Source: Tindallia magadiensis
Lineage (GTDB): Bacteria > Bacillota > Clostridia > Peptostreptococcales > Tindalliaceae
NCBI RefSeq assembly: GCF_900113635.1
Contig: NZ_FOQA01000005.1
Coordinates: 170,814 to 234,813, forward strand
Direction of reading: 5' to 3'
Length of the DNA stretch: 64,000 bases
The notes beneath the pieces are model-generated. The model was not told the DNA's origin. It saw only the letters and a list, made by a program, of their open reading frames with translations, and searched no databases. A program made the position numbers and the translations under genes. Positions 8,049-16,158 of this stretch are shown in pieces. Every line of letters begins with the position of its first letter. Position 1 is the stretch's first letter.

Positions 8049-9386
8049 ATGAAACCATTATTAATCCAGAATGCAACTATCGTTACCATGAACGATCAAC
8101 AAGAGATCCTTCATGGAGATCTATTGATTGAAGACCGCATCATTAAAGCCATTGGCCCGGACATAGCAGCCAACAACTGCGACATCATCGATGCTACGGA
8201 TATGATTTTGATCCCCGGATTTATTCAAACCCATATTCATTTAACCCAAAGTTTACTCCGAGGTCAAGCCGATGATCTGGAACTTCTTGACTGGCTTAAA
8301 AAGCGAGTCTGGCCCTTAGAAGGAGCCCATACAGAAGAATCCAACTATCTTTCCGCTAAACTTGGTATTGCCGAACTAATTAAAGGTGGTACTACTTCCA
8401 TTATCGATATGGAAACCGTAAACCACACAGAATCTGCCTTTGAAGCCATCAAGGAAACCAAGTATCGGGCTATGTCCGGTAAATGCATGATGGACTATGG
8501 CTCCGGTGTCCCCAGTTCATTGATGGAAAACACGGAAGCCTCACTAAAAGAAAGTCTGCGTCTATTAAAAAAATGGCATCAGACAGAAAACAATCGCATT
8601 GACTATGCTTTTGCCCCTCGCTTTGTTGTATCCTGCACAGAAACCTTATTAAAAGAAGTCGGCAAAATGGCAAAAGAATTCGATGTTATGATTCATACCC
8701 ACGCCTCGGAAAATCGTGGAGAAATTGAACTGGTTCAAAAAGATCGTGGAATGCGAAACATCACTTATTTACAATCTTTAGGGCTTACAGGTGAACAACT
8801 GGTTCTTGCCCATTGTATCTGGCTTGACGAAGAAGAAATGAAAATCCTAGCTGACAGTGGCACCAGAATTTCCCATTGTCCTTCCAGCAATATGAAATTA
8901 GCTTCAGGTATTGCTAAGATTCCCGAATTATTAGAAATGGGTGCTGCCGTTTCCTTGGCCGCCGATGGAGCTCCCTGCAATAACAATATGGATATGTTTC
9001 GTGAAATGCGCCATGCTGCTTTAATCCAAAAGGCTAGAACCCTTAGCCCTACTGTGATGCCTGCCAGCAGCGTTTTTGAAATGGCAACACGAAATGGAGC
9101 TATTGCCATGGGAAAAGAAAACATGCTGGGTAGTTTAGAAATTGGAAAAAAAGCTGATATGGCTCTTATCCGTCAAGATGGACTTCATCAGACTCCCTCC
9201 GCTACCATTGATCCGGTATCGGCTATTGTATACTCCGCCACCGCTGCTGATGTGGATACTACCATTATTGATGGAGACGTAATGATGAGAAACCGTCAGT
9301 TGACATATATTAATGAACAAACCTTGCGAAAAGAAGCAAACCGGGTCATCCAAAAACAGATCGAAAGGGCCGGAGTTGTGAAATAA
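8049..9386 (+). CDS. ATZ/TRZ-family amidohydrolase, probable guanine deaminase
   Basis: The 445-residue enzyme belongs to COG0402 of the amidohydrolase superfamily, mononuclear-metal deaminases of aminopurines and triazines. Visible motifs are GFIQTHIHL (H62-x-H64), HTHASE with the third metal histidine, VLAHCIWLDEEE, SHCPSSNMKLASG and the catalytic aspartate in ADGAPCNNNMDMF. The N-terminal composite beta domain and C-terminal GKKADMALI segment are complete. Between a purine permease and a xanthine-dehydrogenase-like complex, guanine to xanthine deamination is the most economical role. Relatives also include 5'-deoxyadenosine and S-adenosylhomocysteine deaminases, so the substrate is inferred. 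It has a GGAAGGAG ribosome site. Confidence 0.82.
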   Translation: MKPLLIQNATIVTMNDQQEILHGDLLIEDRIIKAIGPDIAANNCDIIDATDMILIPGFIQTHIHLTQSLLRGQADDLELLDWLKKRVWPLEGAHTEESNYLSAKLGIAELIKGGTTSIIDMETVNHTESAFEAIKETKYRAMSGKCMMDYGSGVPSSLMENTEASLKESLRLLKKWHQTENNRIDYAFAPRFVVSCTETLLKEVGKMAKEFDVMIHTHASENRGEIELVQKDRGMRNITYLQSLGLTGEQLVLAHCIWLDEEEMKILADSGTRISHCPSSNMKLASGIAKIPELLEMGAAVSLAADGAPCNNNMDMFREMRHAALIQKARTLSPTVMPASSVFEMATRNGAIAMGKENMLGSLEIGKKADMALIRQDGLHQTPSATIDPVSAIVYSATAADVDTTIIDGDVMMRNRQLTYINEQTLRKEANRVIQKQIERAGVVK

Positions 9387-9411
9387 AGCTGCAGGAAAGG
9401 AGAAATCCATC

Positions 9412-10284
9412 GTGGTAAATCAAGTGTATCAGGCACACACTATGGAAGAAGCGCTGAATTGGCTGGACCAGCATAAAGAAAAAGCAAAACTAATTGCCGG
9501 CGGCACCGATTTGATTATTAAGCTCCGGGAAGGTGGTATGATGCCAGCGGTGCTTATTGATATCAGCAATATGCAAGACACCAAGCATATAGAAGAAAGG
9601 GATCAGCGAATTATTCTTGGCAGTACAGCAACTTTCACTGACATTCAGCAGAGCCAGATTTTTCAGAAAAGACTGATAGCCATTGCCCAAGCTGCTCAAT
9701 CTGTAGGTTCACCTCAAATAAGACACCGGGCTACCGTTGGTGGTAATATCTGTAATGCTTCCCCGGCGGCTGACCTGCTGCCACCCTTACTGGCTATGAA
9801 TACCAAGGCACTGCTTCAATCCAAGGAAGGTTCCCGGTTACTGCCCTTAGAAGAGTTGCTGACCGGCAAAGAAACCACCTGCCTATTACCGGAAGAAATG
9901 TTAAAATCCATTGAATTTTCATCTCTTGGTAAAGGCGAAGGCCTGGGATTTAGCAAGCTCTCTGTCCGAAACGCATTGGCTATTGCCAGAATTTCTATGG
10001 CCGTGTACTTGCAATTAGACGACAAGGGAAATTGCCGGGATATCCGTATCGCCAGCGGTGCTTTAGGCTTAAAAGCCCAGCGTGAAAAAAATGTAGAGTC
10101 TCTGGTCAAGGACCAGCCTCTGGATAAAAAAATGATTGAAACCGCTTCCAAGGCCCTGGAAACTAACACATTAGAACGTTTAGCCGGCAGAAAAACCTTG
10201 CCATTCAAGCGATATGCTGTGCAGGGTGTTTTTCAGGAAGCATTGGAACAAGCCATGGAACTTTGCGTTAGGAGGGACATTTGA
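9412..10284 (+). CDS. Molybdenum hydroxylase FAD subunit (XdhB/NdhF-like)
   Basis: The 290-residue medium subunit of a xanthine-dehydrogenase-family enzyme binds FAD and passes electrons to the acceptor. It shows IAGGTDLIIKLREGG near residues 27-40 and IRHRATVGGNICNASPAADLLPPLLAMN near 103-130, the two FAD-contact motifs, then a CO-dehydrogenase flavoprotein C-terminal domain. The start is GTG, chosen because AAGGAG lies nine bases upstream and the reading begins with the usual beta strand. The stop overlaps the next gene. Nearby purine genes favour xanthine/hypoxanthine as substrate. Confidence 0.92.
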   Translation: MVNQVYQAHTMEEALNWLDQHKEKAKLIAGGTDLIIKLREGGMMPAVLIDISNMQDTKHIEERDQRIILGSTATFTDIQQSQIFQKRLIAIAQAAQSVGSPQIRHRATVGGNICNASPAADLLPPLLAMNTKALLQSKEGSRLLPLEELLTGKETTCLLPEEMLKSIEFSSLGKGEGLGFSKLSVRNALAIARISMAVYLQLDDKGNCRDIRIASGALGLKAQREKNVESLVKDQPLDKKMIETASKALETNTLERLAGRKTLPFKRYAVQGVFQEALEQAMELCVRRDI

Positions 10285-10793
10285 TGATATCGATTACCCT
10301 GACAGTGAACCATCAACAACATACGTTATCCGTCACTGAAGAAGAACGTTTGATTGATCTGCTACGAAACCAGCTTCAGCTTACCGGCACCAAAGAAGGT
10401 TGTGGCGAAGGAGAATGTGGTGCCTGTACAGTAATCATGGACGGAGTGATCGTTAACTCCTGTCTGGTACTTGCTTTTCAGGCCAATGGAAAAACCATTG
10501 AGACCATCGAAGGAATTGCCGGTGACAAGGGCAACCTTCATCCGATACAACAGGCATTTTTAGACAGTGGTGCTGTTCAATGTGGATTTTGTACCCCCGG
10601 TATGGTACTGGCCGCTAAAGTGATTTTAGCCGAAAACCCTAATCCCAGTGAAACAGAGATTCGAGAAGGGATATCAGGAAATTTATGCCGCTGTACCGGT
10701 TATGAAAAAATTGTTGAAGCTATCTGTATGGTACGAGATCAGCTGAAAGAAGGAGGCGATTCTGATGACCTGGCACAGTGTGGGAAAAAGTGA
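10284..10793 (+). CDS. Molybdenum hydroxylase 2Fe-2S subunit (XdhC/NdhS-like)
   Basis: The 169-residue small subunit carries both [2Fe-2S] clusters: the plant-ferredoxin-like set in GCGEGECGACTV plus a later NSC, and the alpha-helical set in QCGFCTPGM and GNLCRCTGY. All eight cysteines are present. I place the start at the ATG eight bases after GGAGGG; the preceding in-frame TTG is less likely. It overlaps the FAD-subunit stop by one base and the next gene by 29 bp, so subunits are translationally coupled. Confidence 0.95.
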   Translation: MISITLTVNHQQHTLSVTEEERLIDLLRNQLQLTGTKEGCGEGECGACTVIMDGVIVNSCLVLAFQANGKTIETIEGIAGDKGNLHPIQQAFLDSGAVQCGFCTPGMVLAAKVILAENPNPSETEIREGISGNLCRCTGYEKIVEAICMVRDQLKEGGDSDDLAQCGKK

Positions 10794-12030
10794 AATCAGA
10801 GTTGACGGCAAATCAAAGGTTACCGGAGCCGCCCTTTATTCCGAAGATTTCCAAATGGAAGGAATGGTTTTTGGCCGTACCCTTCGCTCCGACCGTCCTC
10901 ATGCCTACTTCCAATTAGATACAGAAAAAGCCGAAAAAATGCCCGGTGTTCTAAAAATATTCACAGCCGCCGATGTTCCGCATAACGCTCATGGAGTTTT
11001 ACTAAAGGATCATGAGGTTTTTTGCGAAAAGAAAGTGCGCCGTATCGGCGATCCCCTAGCCTTTTTAGTAGCAACAACAGAAAAGGAAGCGGAAGCGGCT
11101 CTAAAAGCCATTGAAGTTACGTATCAGGATTTACCAGCGGTTTTTGATCCGGAGGAAGCACTGCAACCAGAAGCTCCTCTTATTCATGAAAAAGGTAATT
11201 TAGTCTACCACTTTAAGCTTCGCAAAGGTAATAGCGAAACCGGATTTTCTCAAAGTCATGCCATTGTCGAAGAAACCTACCGGACACCGATGGTAGATCA
11301 CGCGTTTCTGCAACCAGAGGCTGGTATTGCCTATCTAGAAAATCAACGGATTGTTGTATGTGCCGCTAATCAATACCCTCATTTTGATCAATTAGAAATT
11401 GCCGAAGCCCTCCAATTACCCGCTGAATCTGTCAAAGTGATTAATCCTGCCGTTGGAGGTGCTTTTGGCGGTCGGGAAGATGTTACCATGCAGATTCATT
11501 TGGCCCTTGCTGCCCAAAGGTTACAGCGACCAGTTAAAACCGTTTATTCCCGACAGGAGTCTTTTTACGCCCATAGCAAACGTCATGCCATGATAATGCG
11601 ATTAAAAACCGGTGCCGATGAAAAAGGTCATCTGAAGGCTTTGGAAGCCACCATTTATTCAGATACCGGAGCTTATGCTTCCTGGGCCATCAATGTCCTT
11701 CGAAAAGCTGGCGTCCATGCAACTGGTCCTTATGTGATCCCTCATGTGAAAATCGACGGCTATAGCGCTTATACCAATAACCCTTTTGCTGGAGCCATGC
11801 GTGGCTTTGGTGCGGCTCAGATCCCTATTGCTCACGAAGGGCAAATGGATGCCCTGGCTGAAAAATTAGGGATCAGTCCAATAGAAATACGTCTGAAGAA
11901 CGCTTTTCGACCAGGCGACCAAACAGCCACCGGTCAACGGTTAAAAGAAAGTGTTCCCTTTGTTGAATGTCTGCAATCCGTTTCTTCTGCCATGAATTGG
12001 GAAGAACCGAAACAGGAGGTGGCAAAATGA
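10765..12030 (+). CDS. Molybdenum hydroxylase large Mo-subunit, N-terminal half (NdhL-like)
   Basis: The 421 residues correspond to the N-terminal and first molybdopterin-binding parts of a normal ~750-residue xanthine dehydrogenase large subunit. Motifs present are KVTGAALYSEDF at the start, the FRT.DHAFL-type segment (TPMVDHAFLQPEAG), AVGGAFGGRED (glutamine/phenylalanine-loop region contacting the Mo cofactor) and GAMRGFGAAQ, which holds substrate-orienting residues. The sequence stops at LKNAFRPGD..., the normal mid-subunit point. The next gene starts with ATGA overlap behind its own AGGAGGT. The same split (425 + 330 residues) is known for nicotinate dehydrogenase NdhL/NdhM of Eubacterium barkeri. 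I infer a genuine two-gene subunit, used here on a purine. Confidence 0.9.
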   Translation: MTWHSVGKSEIRVDGKSKVTGAALYSEDFQMEGMVFGRTLRSDRPHAYFQLDTEKAEKMPGVLKIFTAADVPHNAHGVLLKDHEVFCEKKVRRIGDPLAFLVATTEKEAEAALKAIEVTYQDLPAVFDPEEALQPEAPLIHEKGNLVYHFKLRKGNSETGFSQSHAIVEETYRTPMVDHAFLQPEAGIAYLENQRIVVCAANQYPHFDQLEIAEALQLPAESVKVINPAVGGAFGGREDVTMQIHLALAAQRLQRPVKTVYSRQESFYAHSKRHAMIMRLKTGADEKGHLKALEATIYSDTGAYASWAINVLRKAGVHATGPYVIPHVKIDGYSAYTNNPFAGAMRGFGAAQIPIAHEGQMDALAEKLGISPIEIRLKNAFRPGDQTATGQRLKESVPFVECLQSVSSAMNWEEPKQEVAK

Positions 12031-13046
12031 AGCGCATCGGAAAAGGTGTCGGATGTTCTTTTTACGGAACAGGGTATGGAAACGGTTTTCCAGACGTTTC
12101 CCGTTCCATTGCACAATTAGGAAAAAATGGGGATGTCACCATTTTTGTGGGTGCCACAGAAGTTGGTCAGGGTGCTAAAACCATTTTAAGTCAAATGGCA
12201 GCAGAAATAGTAAAACTTCCTCTTTCAGAGATCCGGTTTATTTGCGAAGATACAGACACCACACCGGATTCAGGCACCGCTGCGGCCAGCCGGCAAACCT
12301 ACAACACCGGTAATGCGGTTAAAAGAACCGCCGAAAAACTATTGGCCGAAATGAAAAAAATCGCTGCCCTTCATTGGAACTTTTCACATCCTGAAAGCAT
12401 ACAGGTAGCGGCTGGCAAGTTGATTCATCCTCAAACAAAGAAATCTCTTTGCTACCAAGAAATAGCCTGGTTGCAAGGTGATACGCCATTGACAGTGGAA
12501 GATGATTTTACGGCTACCACCACTGCCATCGATCCAGAAACAGGTCAGGGAGATCCTTACTGGCCTTATACCTTTAATGTTTACGGTGTTCAAGTAGAAG
12601 TGAATACACGGACAGGAAAGGTGCGTGTTACCAAAGCCGTCTGCGCTCAGGATGTGGGGCGGGCTATCAATCCTCAGTTGATTGAAGGCCAGATGGAAGG
12701 TGGTTTTGCTATGGGGCTTGGCTATGCCTTAATGGAAGATGTTGGTCTGGAAAAAGGAAAGATGAAAAATGACCGTTATTCCAGCTATCTGATCCCTACG
12801 GCCATGGATCTTCCCGCCTTGGAAAAAATCATCGTAGAATCTCCGGAATCAACAGCTCCCTTTGGCGCCAAAGGCATTGGAGAACCGGTAATGCTGGGAG
12901 TAGCTCCCGCTATCCTGAACGCTATTTATGATGCGGTGGGTGTTCGAATCACCCAACTGCCTGTAACACCGGATTATTTATTGGTTCTATTGAAGGAGAA
13001 AGAGGAAAAAGAGCAGAAAGGAGTCCGGGATGAAAAATCTTCTTAG
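12027..13046 (+). CDS. Molybdenum hydroxylase Mo-subunit, C-terminal half (NdhM-like)
   Basis: The 339 residues complete the molybdopterin subunit. They contain GATEVGQGAKTILSQ, EDTDTTPDSGTAAASRQTYNTGNAV, DVGRAINPQLIEGQMEGGFAMGLGYAL and GAKGIGEP, whose glutamate is the catalytic base of this family. The start is set at the ATG preceded by AGGAGGT, not at the earlier in-frame codon inside the previous gene. Four-base overlap with the upstream half and 17-base overlap with the downstream adenine deaminase imply tight co-translation. No obvious frame damage is seen, which argues against a sequencing-error split. Confidence 0.9.
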   Translation: MKRIGKGVGCSFYGTGYGNGFPDVSRSIAQLGKNGDVTIFVGATEVGQGAKTILSQMAAEIVKLPLSEIRFICEDTDTTPDSGTAAASRQTYNTGNAVKRTAEKLLAEMKKIAALHWNFSHPESIQVAAGKLIHPQTKKSLCYQEIAWLQGDTPLTVEDDFTATTTAIDPETGQGDPYWPYTFNVYGVQVEVNTRTGKVRVTKAVCAQDVGRAINPQLIEGQMEGGFAMGLGYALMEDVGLEKGKMKNDRYSSYLIPTAMDLPALEKIIVESPESTAPFGAKGIGEPVMLGVAPAILNAIYDAVGVRITQLPVTPDYLLVLLKEKEEKEQKGVRDEKSS

Positions 13047-14754
13047 CAAACGCATTGCTGTTGCGGCTGGAAGAGAAGCCGCTGATTTGGTCTTGAAAAA
13101 TGCTCGCATCATCAATGTCTTTACGGCCTCTGTTCAGGAAGGTGATGTTGCCATCCAGGACGGTTATATTGCCGGTATCGGTCATTATGAGGGAACAGAA
13201 GAAATAGATCTCCAAGGAGCCTATCTTTCTCCGGGTCTTATTGACGGCCATGTTCATCTGGAATCCGCCATGGTTCATCCGGCTGAATTCGCTAAGGCGG
13301 TTCTCCCAAGAGGAACTACTACAATCATCGCTGATCCCCATGAAATTGCCAATGTGTCCGGCATAAAAGGCATTCAGTTCTTATTGGAAGCCAGCAAAAA
13401 CCTTCCCATGACGGTTAAGATGATGCTGCCTTCCTGCGTTCCTGCAACCAACTTTGAAAACGCAGGTGCTGTTCTGAGCGCTGAAGATTTAGCACCTTTG
13501 TATCAGGATGCGGCGGTGCTTGGGTTAGGAGAAGTCATGGATTATCCGGGAGTTATTCAAGGAAGAGAAGATATTCTGGATAAACTGGTAGGTGCTCAGG
13601 ATAAGGTCATTGATGGTCATGGTCCAGAAATACATCACCGGGACTTAAATGCCTATGTGGCCGCCGGTATCAAGACAGAACATGAATGTTCTACCGAAAA
13701 AGAAATGGAAGAACGCTTGCAAAAAGGAATGTATATCCTTATTCGAGAAGGTTCTGCTGCCAGAAATCTAACGACCCTCTCTAAAGTCGTCAACCGGGAT
13801 AATTCCAGAAGATGCCTCTTTTGCACAGATGACAAACATCCAGAAGATTTGCTTCAGCGTGGGCATATTGACAATAACTTGCGTATGGCTGTTCAAGCCG
13901 GTATTGATCCTATTACCGCCATCCAGATGGCAAGTCTTAATGCGGCTGAATGCTATCATCTACGTCACCTAGGAGCCATTGCCCCCGGCTACCAGGCGGA
14001 TTTGGTTGTGTTTGAAGACTTACACGATTTTCGAGCAACGAAAGTGTTTCAAAAGGGCTGTCTGGTAGCTTCTGAGGGAAGGCTTCAAACCCCTATACCC
14101 TCCGCCCCTGCTTCTCACCTTCACCATACAGTCAATCTGCCACCGGTGGATCAAAAAGATTTTCAGCTTCCAATCAGCAGCGACACCCTCCAGGTCATCC
14201 AGTTGCAGCCTCATAGCCTGGTGACAGAGAAAAAGCTGCGTAAAGTCAAGAAAGTCGATGGCTTCTTTGAACAGGACCACCGACTGGATCTTCTAAAAAT
14301 AGCGGTTATTGAACGACACCGCCGAACGGGAAATATGGGCCTTGGTCTGGTCGAAGGCTTTGGTCTTAAGAACGGAGCTATCGCTACCACCATCAGTCAT
14401 GATTCTCATAACCTCATTGTTATCGGTGACAATGATCCGGATATGGCACTGGCCACAGAAACCTTGCGGAAAGTTGGCGGCGGCATTACCTTATGCCACC
14501 AGGGTAAGGTACTACAAACCTTAGCATTACCTATTGCCGGCTTGATATCAGAGGAACCCATTGATCAAGTTCATCAGCAATTAGAAGAAATGATCCACCT
14601 TGCCCATGATTCCTTATCTGTCAGCCGTTCCGTTGATCCTTTTATGACCCTATCCTTTCTGGCATTACCTGTTATACCGGAAATAAAGCTAACGGATATG
14701 GGCCTTTTTGATGTCAGCCAGTTTCAGTTTATTCCGCTTGAAGCCACGGACTAA
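13030..14754 (+). CDS. ade: Adenine deaminase (canonical)
   Basis: Converts adenine to hypoxanthine and ammonia with a binuclear metal centre. The 574 residues match the usual length and carry every family motif: DGHVHLESAM (H74, H76), ADPHEIAN near 101-108, GLGEVMD with E168, IDGHGPEI with H197, TEHEC with H218, FCTDD with D267-D268, and the C-terminal domain with GLVEGFGLKNGAIATTISHDSHN. The start is ATG, following AAAGGAGT and overlapping the Mo-subunit gene. As the last gene of the block it would feed hypoxanthine to the molybdenum hydroxylase. It serves as the internal comparison that exposes the altered motifs in the BMC-block paralogue. Confidence 0.95.
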   Translation: MKNLLSKRIAVAAGREAADLVLKNARIINVFTASVQEGDVAIQDGYIAGIGHYEGTEEIDLQGAYLSPGLIDGHVHLESAMVHPAEFAKAVLPRGTTTIIADPHEIANVSGIKGIQFLLEASKNLPMTVKMMLPSCVPATNFENAGAVLSAEDLAPLYQDAAVLGLGEVMDYPGVIQGREDILDKLVGAQDKVIDGHGPEIHHRDLNAYVAAGIKTEHECSTEKEMEERLQKGMYILIREGSAARNLTTLSKVVNRDNSRRCLFCTDDKHPEDLLQRGHIDNNLRMAVQAGIDPITAIQMASLNAAECYHLRHLGAIAPGYQADLVVFEDLHDFRATKVFQKGCLVASEGRLQTPIPSAPASHLHHTVNLPPVDQKDFQLPISSDTLQVIQLQPHSLVTEKKLRKVKKVDGFFEQDHRLDLLKIAVIERHRRTGNMGLGLVEGFGLKNGAIATTISHDSHNLIVIGDNDPDMALATETLRKVGGGITLCHQGKVLQTLALPIAGLISEEPIDQVHQQLEEMIHLAHDSLSVSRSVDPFMTLSFLALPVIPEIKLTDMGLFDVSQFQFIPLEATD

Positions 14755-14760
14755 AATCTT

Positions 14761-14814
14761 GTAAGGAACTGAAACCCTTCATACATGTTGAACAGATCTT
14801 CCTTACTGTTTTTT
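14761..14814 (+). terminator. Probable terminator of the purine block
   Basis: GTAAGGAA pairs with TTCCTTAC across a long loop and is followed by TGTTTTTTC. It lies just after the adenine deaminase stop and overlaps the end of the convergent CapA-like gene. The large loop lowers confidence. Confidence 0.45.
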
Positions 14815-15957
14815 CTCAACAATCCCTTCCGGAGTAAAAAACAGTTGAGGACTGATCTGGTTCAACCGGTCTAAGATACGAGCCCTTTCCTTCTCTTCTT
14901 TCAAGTGACGTACCAAACCAAAACGAATTTCTGCCGGATAAACCTTTACCTTTTCTATCCTTTCTGAGGTCAGCGTCATTTCCAAGGCTACGGTGTCATT
15001 GGCTAAGGCTGTATGACTGGTAGTAAACACAAAATTCCCCAGAGAATAGGCTGTAAAGGATTTGGGCGCCTTCCACTCCATGGCTTGCAACACATGAGGG
15101 TGACTGCCAATAATGATATTCGCTCCGGCAGCTTCCAAGGCTTTCTTCAAAGCCATCTGATGTTTATCCGGCTTTTCTTCTAACTCCTGCCCCCAATGCA
15201 AGTATGGCACCACATAATCCACCTTTTCTGACCATTCTTCCACATATCCTACCAATGGTTCCGGACTATAGGCCGTTGCCATGCCCGGAGTTGAATCTGT
15301 TGCTCTCCATCCAGCCACCGGAATAACGCGGGACGCTCCAAAAATAGCCATCGAAACCCCATTTATTTCAGCTACATAGGGTGCAAAGGCTTCTCGTTTA
15401 TCTCTTCCAATGCCTACGAAATGAAAGCCTTCTCTTTCTAGGGCATGAATGGTTTCCATTACCGGTCCATCCATTCCATGATTATTGGCCAGCGTAAAAA
15501 TCAGTTTATCCTTATATGGTTCAAACAACTTCAGATAAGCTGGATCTGTCTGAAAAACATAACTCTTTTCTTCCATCAGGTTGCCACTGGTTCCTACCGC
15601 TGTCTCCAGATTGGCAATGATCAGATCCGCCTCTTGCAATACCGGTGCAAATTCTCGGAGAGGATAGTCCATCCCATGTTGATCCATGGCTCCAGCAACG
15701 TTTCCATCCATCATGGTATCGCCAAGAAAAACAACTTTTATTTTGGCTTCTTTGGAAGATGTATCCTCCTCTTTTTCCATCGGATCATTTTCCTCTACCC
15801 TCTCCAGATGGTTGTCTATTCCTTCCGTAGAGTTTGCCAGATACTCCGAAACGTTCAATCCTAATAACAAGACAGGTATTAGGATAACCATCATAAAGAC
15901 CATGCAACGTTTTCTATACTTTTTCTGCCTTCTTTTACGTTTTTCTGTTCGAGTCAT
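14803..15957 (-). CDS. CapA-like membrane-anchored metallophosphatase
   Basis: The family (PF09587) is named after poly-gamma-glutamate synthesis protein CapA and has a metallophosphatase fold. The 384-residue protein has a very basic N-terminus, one membrane segment (about residues 22-38, FMMVILIPVLLLGL), a charged linker, then VVFLGDTMMDGNV, NLETAVG, LANNHGMD, YLHWGQELE and GSHPHVLQAMEW, the expected metal-site motifs. I start at the ATG behind GGAGGT; a GTG 51 bases upstream is open but has no ribosome site. No capB/capC neighbours, so a polyglutamate role is not supported; the domain probably acts outside the membrane. Confidence 0.85.
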   Translation of the reverse strand: MTRTEKRKRRQKKYRKRCMVFMMVILIPVLLLGLNVSEYLANSTEGIDNHLERVEENDPMEKEEDTSSKEAKIKVVFLGDTMMDGNVAGAMDQHGMDYPLREFAPVLQEADLIIANLETAVGTSGNLMEEKSYVFQTDPAYLKLFEPYKDKLIFTLANNHGMDGPVMETIHALEREGFHFVGIGRDKREAFAPYVAEINGVSMAIFGASRVIPVAGWRATDSTPGMATAYSPEPLVGYVEEWSEKVDYVVPYLHWGQELEEKPDKHQMALKKALEAAGANIIIGSHPHVLQAMEWKAPKSFTAYSLGNFVFTTSHTALANDTVALEMTLTSERIEKVKVYPAEIRFGLVRHLKEEKERARILDRLNQISPQLFFTPEGIVEKKQ

Positions 15958-16070
15958 CGGGTGGTACCTCCATGGTTGTTTAAGTCTCTTCCTTCTTTCA
16001 TCAGCCACAAATCATAACCCTTCTTCGCAAAAAAATCAAGAGGAGGAAAGGCCTGTTTCGAACAAAAACA

Positions 16071-16099
16071 TTGCAATTCACCCAACAGTTGTTCTATAA
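16071..16099 (+). promoter_or_regulatory. Sigma-A promoter for ilvD
   Basis: TTGCAA and a perfect TATAAT separated by 17 bases lie 60 bp before the ilvD start. No T-box or attenuator-like structure was recognised between them and the gene. Confidence 0.65.
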
Positions 16100-16158
16100 T
16101 ATTCTGATAAGCATTACTATTCTAAACATCGTTTATTCTTTGACTGGGAGGTTTACCA

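Noticed and set aside
12000-12060. Frameshift in a single xanthine dehydrogenase large-subunit gene
   Set aside because: The second half has its own AGGAGGT site and an ATGA start-stop overlap, and the same split is known in nicotinate dehydrogenase.
4658-14754. Simple recent duplication of adenine deaminase
   Set aside because: The two copies differ at metal-site motifs and widely elsewhere, so they are old paralogues with probably different roles.
14803-15957. Poly-gamma-glutamate capsule locus
   Set aside because: Only the CapA-like phosphatase fold is present; no capB or capC homologue adjoins it.
15957-16008. Longer GTG start for the CapA-like protein
   Set aside because: No ribosome site there, while the downstream ATG has GGAGGT at good spacing.
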